Source: Daphnia pulex
Lineage: Eukaryota; Arthropoda; Branchiopoda; Diplostraca; Daphniidae
Length of the DNA: 64,000 bases
Direction: 5' to 3'
Assembly: GCF_021134715.1 (NCBI RefSeq)
Contig: NC_060027.1
Coordinates: 5,084,001-5,148,000, forward strand
Below, one piece after another: positions 13,775 to 26,600 of this stretch (within the stretch, counting starts at the first letter, position 1; the number at the start of each line of letters is the position of its first letter). Position numbers and translations under genes: made by a program. The notes beneath the pieces are model-generated. The model searched no databases. It was not told the DNA's origin and saw only the letters and a list, made by a program, of their open reading frames with translations.

Positions 13775-14348
13775 TTACTCTTCATCCTCGTCGAGGCTGC
13801 AATCTGAAAAGGATCTCGACAGATCGCTGTCCTCGTCCGAGGTGCTGCTTTCCACCAAATTCAACCTGGCCTTTTTGGCTTTCTTTTTGCGTAGGGCCTT
13901 TTTCCTCTTACGCTCTCCTTCTCCTAGGTTTTTAATTTAAAAATTTTTATTTTTTAATTTGTGATTAATTATGATGTCTTACCTTCAGATATGTCAGAAT
14001 CATTTGTGATGTTGTATTGTTGTTTCCAGAATTGAGGTCTCCAGAAGAATCCGATTCCCCCTGAGAGGATTCAACACAGGGGGAACATCTTCCTTGTCGG
14101 AACTTTCATCATCAGAGGCTGTAAGTTCAAATCAAATCAGTAAGTTATACATTTATCTTAATAGTCATAAAGGTGAAACTTACTTTCTCGATACTTGAGG
14201 TGTTTCTCATAGATCTTGCACCAACTGAAATGTGAACTCAGACACCTAGAAATAATAAGATACAAGACAAATTAAAGTACAACCTACAACCTGACAAACT
14301 TTAAATTGTCTTTTACTTACTTTGTACAAAAGTAGAGTAGACATCCAT
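13775..14348 (-). CDS. Small acidic/basic low-complexity protein, copy 1
   Basis: Starts at the ATG of 14348 (MDVYSTFVQ), then exons separated by short introns: one with HFSWCKIYEKHLKYRE, one acidic Ser/Asp/Glu-rich, and a last exon with a Lys/Arg block (GERKRKKALRKKKAKKA) followed by TSDEDSDLSRSFSDCSLDEDEE and the stop at 13775. The phase between the first two exons is not clean in my reading, so the model may be imperfect. The acidic tail and basic block suggest a nuclear or nucleolar protein, but the family is not recognised. Copies lie at 48860-49438 and 50349-50919, with a partial copy at about 51765-51980. Confidence 0.5.
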
Positions 14349-14450
14349 TGTGTAATAATTGTAAACAGAAAGCAAATTCAGCAGGAAGCAAATTTAGAAA
14401 TGTTTTGAGAGAAGTTTTCAATTTCAAGGTCTTTTCGATTTTTTCTATTT

Positions 14451-14483
14451 GACGGACTCCCCCAACGTCAAGTTGGAGTCCGT
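14451..14483. repeat. Hairpin of the composite unit (copy 1)
   Basis: ACGGACTCC...GGAGTCCGT imperfect hairpin with a 3-base bulge and a loop around TTGAC, followed on the plus strand by AAATCTAG. It recurs at 48728-48760 and 50214-50246. A hairpin a few bases before CTAG resembles the 3' end of a Helitron, but the base after CTAG and the copy junctions have not been tested. Confidence 0.6.
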
Positions 14484-14507
14484 AAATCTAGATGGCTCTA
14501 GGGTACG

Positions 14508-14687
14508 AATGGGCTTCACTCTCTGTCGTCTGCAATGTTAGCGGCGGAAGGCAGAGGTTCAACAAGAAATAATGATAACAATAATAATGTGCAACTTAAA
14601 TTTGTTTCTTATTTATTCTAAAATGTTTACAAATAAGATATTAGAGATAAAGAATAAAGAAACTAAAATGTTCAATCTTCTGACATC
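14508..14687 (+). pseudogene. Captured MCM8 5' fragment (unit 1)
   Basis: Matches the MCM8 5' region (about 710-755), then jumps to the end of exon 1 (about 965-1006), intron 1 and the start of exon 2, stopping in CTTCTGACA. The MCM8 start codon and most of the RG-rich exon are missing. The same internal deletion is seen in the unit at 49.87-50.2 kb, so those two share a history. Intron 1 is retained, showing DNA-level copying. Confidence 0.85.
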
Positions 14688-14864
14688 GAAACGCTATCAA
14701 ATGTCCAAGAGGATTTTCCTATATTTTAAAAAGAATGTCAATAATGTATTGGTTGGAATGTCAATTGATGAGGAACTCACTTGATTATTCGCCTTCTTCA
14801 CGACTGTTTCGTCTTCAGTTAACGCTTTTGATTTTTTCTTCAACCTTTTCTTTCTAGAGAACAT
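14688..14864 (-). pseudogene. Orphan 5' end of NAA40
   Basis: Second copy of NAA40 exon 1 (start codon at 14862-14864), intron 1 and the beginning of exon 2, cut off at 14688 where MCM8-derived sequence begins. It lacks the whole acetyltransferase domain. If transcribed it would run into the composite unit. Confidence 0.88.
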
Positions 14865-15480
14865 TTTTAGCCAAAAAATTATTTGCCTATTTGGCGTCTA
14901 TATTCTATAATTCAAGATGTGTCAAATGGACTCAAATGAGTCAAATCAACGTGAAATAAAAATTGGAGAAGCTTTAAAGCAAAGGCGGGAATTGGAATCG
15001 TCTACCACTGTTGCCACTGCTTACAATTAGCCTGTTTTAATAATTTCCATGATTTCCATTTATCTTATGTCCATTTATTTAGTAATTTATATGAGCTATC
15101 CAATAGGTGTGGAGAACTAAAAAATTTGCATACACAGCTATATAATATCTATTTACTAGTTTCAATATTAAATTGCTTACCGCATTTTAATTTATTTATA
15201 TCCCGAAGCGCAACCCAGAGTACTCTTATTTGCCGCTAGACGGTGCTAGTGTTTGTTGATATACTGTTATCTTGTATACACAACTACCACAACTACAGAC
15301 TACACAGACAAATGTAACTTCACAACAAACTTTAAGAGCTTAGTCGTTATTAGTTGATCAATTTATGCAGTAAAATAAAAAAAGTGCGTTCCATTAAACA
15401 CGCATCGAAAATTAAATAGCTTTTTTTCCAAAAAAATTAATGTTTATGATTAGTAAAAAATGTGGACTTGCATTGCTATA
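14688..15480. repeat. Duplicated NAA40/FCSK 5' region, copy B (empty site)
   Basis: Direct repeat of 9936-12535 without the THAP element. It supplies the promoter and start of the functional FCSK gene and carries an orphan NAA40 5' end. Around 15056-15075 it shows the uninterrupted target CATTTATCTTATGTCC. It differs from copy A by short indels, such as an extra ATGAGTCAA-like step near 14936. Confidence 0.92.
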
Positions 15481-18400
15481 GCCTGTTCAGATCCTAAATG
15501 GGCTAATGCTATCACAGAAGAGTTATCTATTCTTAACAACAAAGGCCTTTTAAATTCTCAGTTGTCTTGTGTTGTACTAAAAGATACTGGTGGATTGAGT
15601 GACGTTGAGGAAACTCTGAATACTTTGCTGGTTACAGCGGAAAAACTCTGTAACAATGATGGGTTTGAAAATGTACTTACTAGCTTAATTAGAGAAATTT
15701 ATCTTTTGTAGTTGATTAAGTTACACTATTTTGTTGTTTTCTTGAAATATAGGAAACATTCGATGTCCAGAATAATTCACATATTTTGATTATTCATCAT
15801 GATAAGTTTTCTGGAAATTATCCATGTTATTGGCCTAATGGCATTGCTTTTCTACCTACTCAAAATAAGAACAGAAATGGTTCTGGATTGGAAACATATC
15901 TTGAATTCATTATAAATTTATGCTGCCAGGTAAATATAAGAGACCATTCTATAAAAGGAAAATTAAGTTGTTAAGTTCTTGACATATAGCTGAAGCAAGG
16001 AGCACCACCTGGAATTTGGATTGTTTCCAGTGGTTTTGTCCTTTCTGGGCGCATGAACGAGCCGTTTGAATGGCCTCTTCCTACACCAGACGCTCTTGCG
16101 TTTATTCTGGGGAGTCAAAGCGGAAGTGCAACCCATTGTGATGTAGGGAAATTCTTGCATCCTGGAGAAGCAGTAAATTCCTTAACACGTTTTTCGCTAG
16201 ATCAACTTTCCGAAGAATTTGTAGAGAATTTCAACAGTGGAATTATTTATCTGAAATCAACAGTTGCTGCAAGTTTGATTTGTTTAAGTCGGAAATTTCC
16301 TTTGAATCGTTGCACGTATATCGGGGAAGATAATGGTGCCAAAACCATGCAGGTAACGAATTGCGCTTTTGAGATGGCATTGGCACAACATTAATCCATC
16401 TCACAATAATTTTTATTTTTAGTTGTCTTTGTTCTATGATTTGCTTGGGCCTCTTTGGATTAAGGATAGACAAATTTTTTTGTCTGGTGATAGCACCCAA
16501 TCACAGGATAAAATTAGTTGCATTGACAATGACGGAGATAAAGTTAAAGCTAGGTGCATTCAATTCATAATGTTTGTTTGATCATGAACACCTTAAGAAA
16601 CGATTCAAATTTTTCCAGAATGATGCTTTGGGAGGAGCTTCGTGAGTTTGAATTCCGTGCGATTCCTATTAATGGAATAAAACATGTTAATTGGACTGCT
16701 CTTCCTCTGGAAAAAATCTTCCATCATTCAGATTCTTCATTATTTCCTTCCGCAAATCTTCCATCAATTTTACACAGCTTATCTAAGCAGCAGAAACCAT
16801 CAACGATGCTTGTGAACAGCTTAATTGAAACCACCCTGAAAGACAACGCCGAGTTGTTTATGGTTTCTTCTTCCATTCAAACTAGCCAACCCGACCGAGT
16901 GTTGCAATTGGCAGGCAGAGCTTACTTCATCAATGTTAAAGTCGATTTGGATGAGGTTCGAGATATACTGTCTAATTTAAATCTCAAATTATAAGAATCT
17001 TTTATTATTTTTTATATAGATTCCCGAGTTTTATTTGAGTGACAACGTCTGTATGGTTGGTTATTGGATACGCGTAGAAAAAGAATTGAGATTAGGACGA
17101 TCCCTTTTCTCTGCTACGGACATCCCAGTATTAGAATACAGCCATTCCCGTGCAACGATTTTTGGTCTCAACTGGTCAACCTACTTTATGCTTAAAGGAA
17201 TTGAGCCAGAAGACATATGGACGTCTGATGGTGTTGCCCATTCACTTATGACTGCGCGCCTGTTTCCATTAGCTTTGGACGCTAATAGCTGGAGAGATCT
17301 GCTCTGGCTTCAAGATATTAAAGGATCTACAGATTCTCGCCTGGAGAGTTGGCGTCAAAGTAAAAGATATTCCATTGACGATTTTCGTCGCTTGAGTGAT
17401 CCGGTTGCTGCGCTTCAAAATCTTCGATGGCTCAACTCTTCAGTTATCTTGCAGTCTATTTCGCATTGGCCAGGGGCATTAGCCCCATATTTTCACCGAG
17501 CCTGTGCTGGTAAGTTACAGCAACCAAGCTGCTGTGTTGATTACTAATGACGTTCATCTTGCAGTATCTACGAAAATATTTGAAATTTTTTTGTTTCTAC
17601 AAGAAATTGTACACATTGTTTAAAATGTCGACTGGGGTTAGAATCCACTTTGTAAATTCGACAAGAGTAGTTAAAGGTAGAGGTAGGGGAGGTAGACAAT
17701 GTAAAGTAGAAAGTAACGTTTTTGTAATAATCCGTAAATAGCCTCTTCTTTTAGAATAGTTATATACATTATCAATAACTATAATCTCTTGTGATATGCA
17801 ATCTTAATTCTTTAGAAAATTGGAGTGACTCGTTACTCAGTGCTCTGGACGAGGCAGTAATAGAAGGCGACATGCGCAGTTGTTCGCGGATATTGGCCGC
17901 TATTGCTGAGCTACTGGCTTGCAAAGCTGGTTCTCAGAATGGTTTGCGTAGCGGTCCTGCTTCCAATAGTGCATGGAAACCAGCCTTTGAAATGCTAAAG
18001 GTTAGGAATTTTGAAACAAATATTCTTTTAACCCACATTTTTTAACTTTCTTTATTTGAATAGCACTCGTTGCGTGATGGTGTTCTCGCTCTGGCTGATC
18101 AACGATTGAAATGGATGTGGACTCCGGATCTTTTGCTGCGTGCTGCCCGTCATTACGAACGCGCAGTCCACATTCTCATCCATGAAACTGTTAAAAGTGT
18201 TCAAAACCATATGATAAAGAACTGCGTAGTTTCAAACATTAGCCGCCCTCCCATTGGTATTAATTTTGACTAATCAAAACGGCAATATCCGTGTTAATAT
18301 TGAAAATGTGATACTTGATAGGTGAGTGGATTGAAGCGGAATGTCCTGCTAGACTCGATCTCTCTGGTGGATGGTATGTAAACATTTTATATAGGATCGT

Positions 18401-20237
18401 AACTCATAGCCTACATAATAAATACCAGAAAACCTATTATGTAATCGAATTCAAAATCCGTTAAGGTCGGATACTCCCCCTATTTGCTACGAAATGGGCG
18501 GAAGCGTCGTCAATATTGGAATCCTGGTTGATGGAGAAGTAATTTGATCTCATAAACAACTATACTTTTCTTTATATTTTACTAACCTGCAATCCTTTTG
18601 CAACAGAAACCAATTGGAGCTCGAGGTAGAAGACTTGAAAAGCTTCACCTTGTTTTGATTTGTGAGGGTCAGACAGAACCGCTTGTGATTTCATCGATCG
18701 ACGATGTGATGGACTATAGTGATCCAACCATTCATGGGGCACTTTTAAAAGCAGCTTTGGTATGCGCTGGTGTGGTGCAAGGAAATTGTCGGCAAGATTT
18801 ATCAGAGCAACTTGAAAAAGTATGGGTTATTCTTCTTTGGTTTTAGCTAATTATGTCGTAACGAGTTTTGCGCATTCTCATTTATTTTCTACTCATTTAC
18901 GTCATTTTTCCAACTATAGACCTTGGGCAGCGGGCTGGAATTGCATGGCTGGTCAAAACTGCCACAAGGATCTGGATTGGGAACCAGCAGTATTTTAGCG
19001 TCAGCCTTACTAGCCGTTATTTATAGTGCCATGGGATATGAATTCAGTCGATCCCATCTTATTCATGGGGTATGCTTGAAAATAGACTTTATATTACATC
19101 ATTTGTTAAAGATGCGTTGGGTTCTATTCCAAGTAATTCATTTTTTTTTTTTTTTCTGGCATTGCTACAGGTGTTACATATTGAGCAACTGTTAACAACG
19201 GGAGGTGGATGGCAGGATCAAGTATGTTAATGCAGTGGCGCAATCAACTTTTTGTTTCTCGGAGGAGGGGGATGCTGATTGCGTCACTTGGTATATTTTT
19301 TTTTAATGAAAAAATATTTTCGTCTATGTGTGGCTTTATATAGGTAGGTGGAGTAATGGGCGGTTGCAATCGAGGCCATTCCTTTGCCGATTCCAATGTG
19401 CAGGTGCATATCGAAAATATTAAACTTTCAGAAAGGTATATCCATGTCACGTAATTCATTGCATGCTTTGGAAAACAACAGTCAATTAACAATTTTATTT
19501 ATTACACCTCACGCAAAATGAACAGGACTATCAGTTTGATTAATCAGAGGTTACTCCTGATACATACGGGAAAGGTGCGACTTGCCCGGAATTTACTGCA
19601 GAATGTTATCCGAATGTGGTATGCTCGTGATGTGGAGACAGTTGACTGCTTCAATCGACTTATTGAAAATGCTGATGAATGTAAAAATGCCATTTTACAA
19701 GGTATATTGTCTGAAATTCGTTAAAAATGGTGTAAAGACTCTTTAATGTATTTCGATTTGAGCAGGTGATATCGACCAGTTATGTCATGCCGTGGATGTG
19801 TATTGGCGCCAGAAGAAGGCAATTGCACCAGGATGCGAACCACAAATGGTAACAAATGTAATGGACGCATTGTCTCACTTAGTTCATGGACAGAGCCTAG
19901 CAGGCGCAGGAGGTTTGTCATTTTATTTCATTAATTCCTTTTTTTAAATAAGTTACTGAAATTAATTTCTGTCTGCGTGCGGTTAAAGGTGGGGGGTTCT
20001 ATTACGGCTTCCTGAAACGCTCTGAAGACAGGGATGCAGTTGAAGAAATCATAAAATCTATCGAGGTAAAATTAATTACATTTGAACTGTGACGACCACC
20101 AATCAAGAAATCAGAATTGTTAATTGAGATATTTCATTTTCAAACAGGGATGCGAAACAATGATAATTCATAGAGCGACTATTGATCAGACTGGAATTAG
20201 TCTGAAGATTGGTGGAACACAGGTTAACATTCCGTAA
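15460..20237 (+). CDS. FCSK: L-fucose kinase (18 exons)
   Basis: Cytosolic kinase making L-fucose 1-phosphate from free fucose in the GDP-fucose salvage pathway. Exons: 15460-15672, 15753-15929, 15990-16352, 16423-16553, 16619-16955, 17020-17509, 17816-18000, 18064-18256, 18322-18373, 18466-18538, 18607-18819, 18920-19069, 19171-19221, 19344-19435, 19526-19701, 19766-19912, 19989-20065, 20148-20237. Together they give 1069 codons, all in phase and close to the animal enzyme length. The N-terminal half is the fucokinase/pyrophosphorylase-like domain. The C-terminal third is a GHMP kinase: motif GGWSDTPP (split by an intron at 18374), the phosphate-binding loop LPQGSGLGTSS (about 18960) and the C-terminal GAGGGGFYYG. 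AATAAA lies at 20316-20321. The gene now uses duplicate promoter copy B. Confidence 0.95.
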
Positions 20238-20783
20238 AATCACATTTTGACCAGAGATGAGTGCAGAATATATGTTGGGCTATACATTATAATTTTAAAT
20301 TTTTAAAGGGAAAGGAATAAACAAATTTTATCGTTTGTCTGAATCTATTTTTCATTTTACGCTGGAGTGGCTGTGCTTGAAATATAAGTGTATTCTCTCC
20401 ATATATCATTCGTTACCGTTTATAAGTAGGCCGTTTATCTAGACGCAATGATTTTTTTAAAATACACTTATTGAAATAAGTCGAACGATAAAGACGAAAC
20501 ATGAACATGCGCAAATATCAAATCGGTCAGTCGAATAAGTATTTCAATTTCTCAGATATACATGTACAGATTAATGTTATACAGTCAAAAAGTCTTACGA
20601 TATTATCAACGGTGTATCAATATCACAACAAGCGGGAGAGGGTTACTTTCAAAACATGGGATGCGAGGTTTCTCGATCCTTGTGGACGTTGACAAGAACA
20701 CAACATTAAATTGACAAGAAGACCCTCAAATTCAAAAAACAAAATAAATTTGAAAACAAAACAAAAAAAATATTCTGTTATCT
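20238..20783. other. Convergent spacer FCSK / RSPRY1
   Basis: Contains AATAAA at 20316-20321 for FCSK. The rest is AT-rich. A short open frame near 20501-20692 has no support and is opposite the 3' side of RSPRY1. Confidence 0.5.
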
Positions 20784-22997
<2,214 letters not shown>

Positions 22998-23691
22998 TTT
23001 TAACTGCTTCAGTGGAAATTAAATTTGAACATGTTATTTGAGAGAGATCGTCACTATTCAAACGTGCAATTTGATCTCCATCTTAGTTAAGTTTATAAGT
23101 GGGTGTATATGGATTGACCAGGAATGGATTTGACGTTGTTCAACAATTAATTTCAGTAGCACTATTTAACCATGTTATAAATATGGATGGTAATCTAGTA
23201 TTGAGAAATTCGATGAAAAAGGTATCGTCTGCTGCTTATAACGCGAACATAGATATCCGCTAGGGGCGCTTATAGGAGAGCCATCCTTTCACCGGACATC
23301 TAATAGTATCTAATGCCTAATGAGGAGTAACACAATTTGGAGTTTTCTTTTTCTTCCGTCAGATGTCGAAGTCCACAAGTTTGTTTATTAAAATAAGTCA
23401 TACTGATACTGTAAAGTCTAATTAGTAATTACACGTTGTGGAATTCGCGTATTGCATATTCTTTTTAAAATAAGGCTTATCTTTTTTTGTCGAAGACAAA
23501 GAGTTATTTGATTGAATGGAAAAATAACATATAGTGTCCAATTTCAATTTTCGCTAGCGGGGTACGAGGTGATTGGCGACAGTTGACTTTGAATGTTTTC
23601 GAACTACTCCTTTGAGTTGTTGCTGATTATGCATTGAATTTATATCAACTGCTTCCTTTATTTTATCCTTTTTATTTATTTCAGTTACAGA
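22998..23691. promoter_or_regulatory. Divergent promoter region RSPRY1 / TOR
   Basis: About 0.7 kb separates the two start codons, so both promoters must lie here. The TOR start at 23692 is immediately preceded by TTTCAGTTACAGA, which could be the acceptor of a 5'UTR intron. I do not see a clear TATA box. Confidence 0.55.
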
Positions 23692-26600
23692 ATGGCAACC
23701 GGAATGATGCAAACATTCATCACTGGGCTTAGATCCAGAAGTGAAGATTTGAGACTAAAGGCTGCCCGAGATTTACACCATTATGTAAGAGAAGGATAAA
23801 GAGCTAAATGTTTAAGAAGGAAATAATATAGAATTGTTTTAATGTTGTCTTAATTTGTTTAGGTGACATCTGAGTTAAGAGAGGCATTGCAGGAAGATGT
23901 AATTTCATTTGTTGATGATTTGAATCACCATATATTTGACATGGTGTCCAGCTCAGATGTCAATGAAAAGAAAGGTGGCATTCTAGCCATAGTTAGTTTA
24001 TTGCAAGTAGATGTTGGAAATACCAATGCCAGAATGACTAGATTTGCCAACTATTTGAAAAACTTACTTCCATCTCAGGATGTAGTTGTAATGGAGTTAA
24101 CTGCAAGGGCACTTGGAAAATTGACACTGGCAAGTTAAACAAAAATCTAAATAGCCTCTACACATAATTAAAACAGATGATAAATATAGATATGCAATTT
24201 TTAATAAAACAGGTATCAGGAAGCTACACCGCGGAGTATGTGGAATTTGAAGTAAAACGAGCCTTTGAGTGGCTCAGTGGCGAGAGAAATGAAGGTCGTA
24301 GGCATGCAGCGGTAAGTTAAAAATAACATCATTAACGATATGTTGATACCATAAGTTTTAACTCAATTTCTCACAGGTGCTGGTTTTGCGAGAATTGGCT
24401 TTATCCATGCCAACTTTCTTTTTCCAGCAAGTCCAGACTTTTTTTGACGTTATTTTTTATGCTGTTCGGGACTCCAAACCAATGATTCGAGAAGGCGCAG
24501 TTGCTGCTTTACGCTCTGCTTTAGTCGTCACATCTCAGCGAGAAACTAAAGAAGCTCAAAAGCCTACTTGGTAATAAACAAGCTTGTACAAGTTTAACAC
24601 ATAAAGATATAGTATTAACCATTAATTAGGTATAAACAATGCTTTGACGAGGCCCAACAAGGTTTTGAGGAACCGTTAGCCAAAGATAAAGGACTAACAA
24701 AGGACGACAGAGCTCATGGATCTCTTTTGGTTCTTCAAGAGCTTCTACGTTGTTCGAATGCAGAGGGTGAACGACTTCTCGCTGAACTAGAGCAATTAAA
24801 TTTACTACATTCACAGACTGTTCAGGTTGAATATGCCGATCTTTGTATGACCTGAGCAAATGCGATAATTCTCAATGATTTTTTACCAAAGGATTCTCTA
24901 ATTTCTACAACTTCCCGAGTGTTGCCGAACGGTGCTGTTGAATTAATCAACACTCCTACACTTTACAATAATCTCCGGCTTTTGCCAGGGCATGTCGCTC
25001 AATCAAGGATAGCCAGCGCCGTGTCACCACTATCGATAGTTGCGCCCCAGCAGGTGATTTATAAAATTGATCGCAATACTTCCACTTACCTGAACGAATT
25101 TTCTATACAAACAGTACCCTATAGTTGAAAGCGCTGCATGCCGCCAATTGACTGCTGATCATTTTGATGAAATTTGTGCCAACACTCTTCGACATAGCAT
25201 CTCAAAAAGCAGCCATGTACAAGCAGCTTTGATGGGAATTCTGCCTAGACTGGCTGCCTATGATCGAACCCGATTTTCTGATAGGTATTAAATTTTTGGA
25301 AAATTTCTTAAAATGACAAATGACCATACATACTTAATTTCCCCAGGTATTTGGGCCCTTCGATGAGCTACTTGATGGCGTGTTTGACCCGCAAAGAAAA
25401 AAATCCTCACCTTGCAATGATAACTATAGGTTATATAGCAGTGTGTATTGAAGGGGATATTGCCACACATCTCCCTGGCATTATTAGTTTTGTTCGGACT
25501 TCTCTACCTCAAAATAAAGTAGAGAAACTAAAGAGTGTAAAGAAGAAAAATTCTTTAATTTTCGAAACTTCTCCAAACTAGGACCCATCTTCTACCAAAA
25601 AACGCTCCAGTCCCCCTGATATTGCTGTTTTCGTCTGTCTAAGTCTGCTTGGCCGAGCCGTTGGTCGTTCTCATCTAACTAGTGAGTTCAAGGATCTACT
25701 GGATCCCATGCTGTCCGTTGGACTTAGTCCTGCCCTGACAACTTGTCTTCGTGAACTGGCCTTGAGAATTCCTCATCTTAAAAAAGACATTGCCGAAGGA
25801 CTCTTGCGGATGCTTTCACTAGTTTTGATGCACCAACCACTTCGTCATCCAGGCATGGTTTTATTTTAAACAACGAATTTGGAAAAGTACATTCTACTTG
25901 AATTAATTTATCCATTCTATTTTAGGAATGCCAAAACATCATATGGCGCTCACTCCAGTGGCACTTCAACCACTACCATCGAATGGGGATGACGTCAATA
26001 GCATCGTTTTAGCTCTAAGAACGTTGGGGAGTTTTGATTTTCAAGGTTAAAAAACCAATTTATTTAAAATTCAATGAACGAGAGACGCAGATTTTTCAAC
26101 ATAATTTTGTTTGTGTCGCTAGGTCAACCACTACTTTTACAATTTGTTCGCCATTGTGCCGACAACTTTTTGTGCAGTGAGCAAAGGGCCATACGTCTTG
26201 AAGCTGTGCGAACATGCAGTCAGTTATTGAAATGTGCACTTCAGGAGTCAGTGAAATTAAAGAAAAAGCCATTGAGAAGCAGTGGAGTTCGCCTAGTTTC
26301 TGCTACGGTAGCTGAAGTCTTGAGTAAACTGCTCACCGCTGCCATCACGGATCCTGACGCTAGTGTCCGATACTGTGTTTTCGCGAGTCTCGATCCCCAT
26401 TTCTTTTCGTATCTGGCGCTTGCGGAAAATCTTGGCTCTATCACTGTGGCGCTAAACGATGAAGTCTTTGAGATTCGAGAAATGGCTGTGTGTATCATTG
26501 GCCACTTGTCTTCCATGAATCCGGCTTATATTATGCCTGCTCTGCGTAAGCTTTTAATACAGTTGCTCACCGAATTGGAGCACAGTGGCATGGGTCGGAA

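Larger units (their letters stand above)
12536..14687 (-). mobile_element. Composite gene-fragment unit 1
   Basis: A 2152-bp block between the two copies of the NAA40/FCSK 5' region. Read on the minus strand it holds an MCM8 5' fragment (opposite sense, 14508-14687), a hairpin (14451-14483), a small acidic/basic gene (13775-14348), an antisense glutamyl-prolyl-tRNA synthetase fragment (about 13292-13640) and exons of an unknown protein (about 12612-13190). The same order of MCM8 fragment, hairpin, small gene and synthetase fragment recurs at 48.47-51.18 kb. The left junction lies inside FCSK exon 1, and the right junction joins MCM8 exon 2 (CTTCTGACA) to NAA40 exon 2 (GAAACGC). I cannot place clean target duplications. 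Confidence 0.75.

Noticed and set aside
14688-14864. A second NAA40 gene
   Set aside because: Only exon 1, intron 1 and the start of exon 2 are present; the catalytic domain is missing, so it is an orphan fragment.
20501-20692. 63-codon frame between FCSK and RSPRY1
   Set aside because: Lies in an AT-rich 3' spacer of convergent genes, with no domain or signal.
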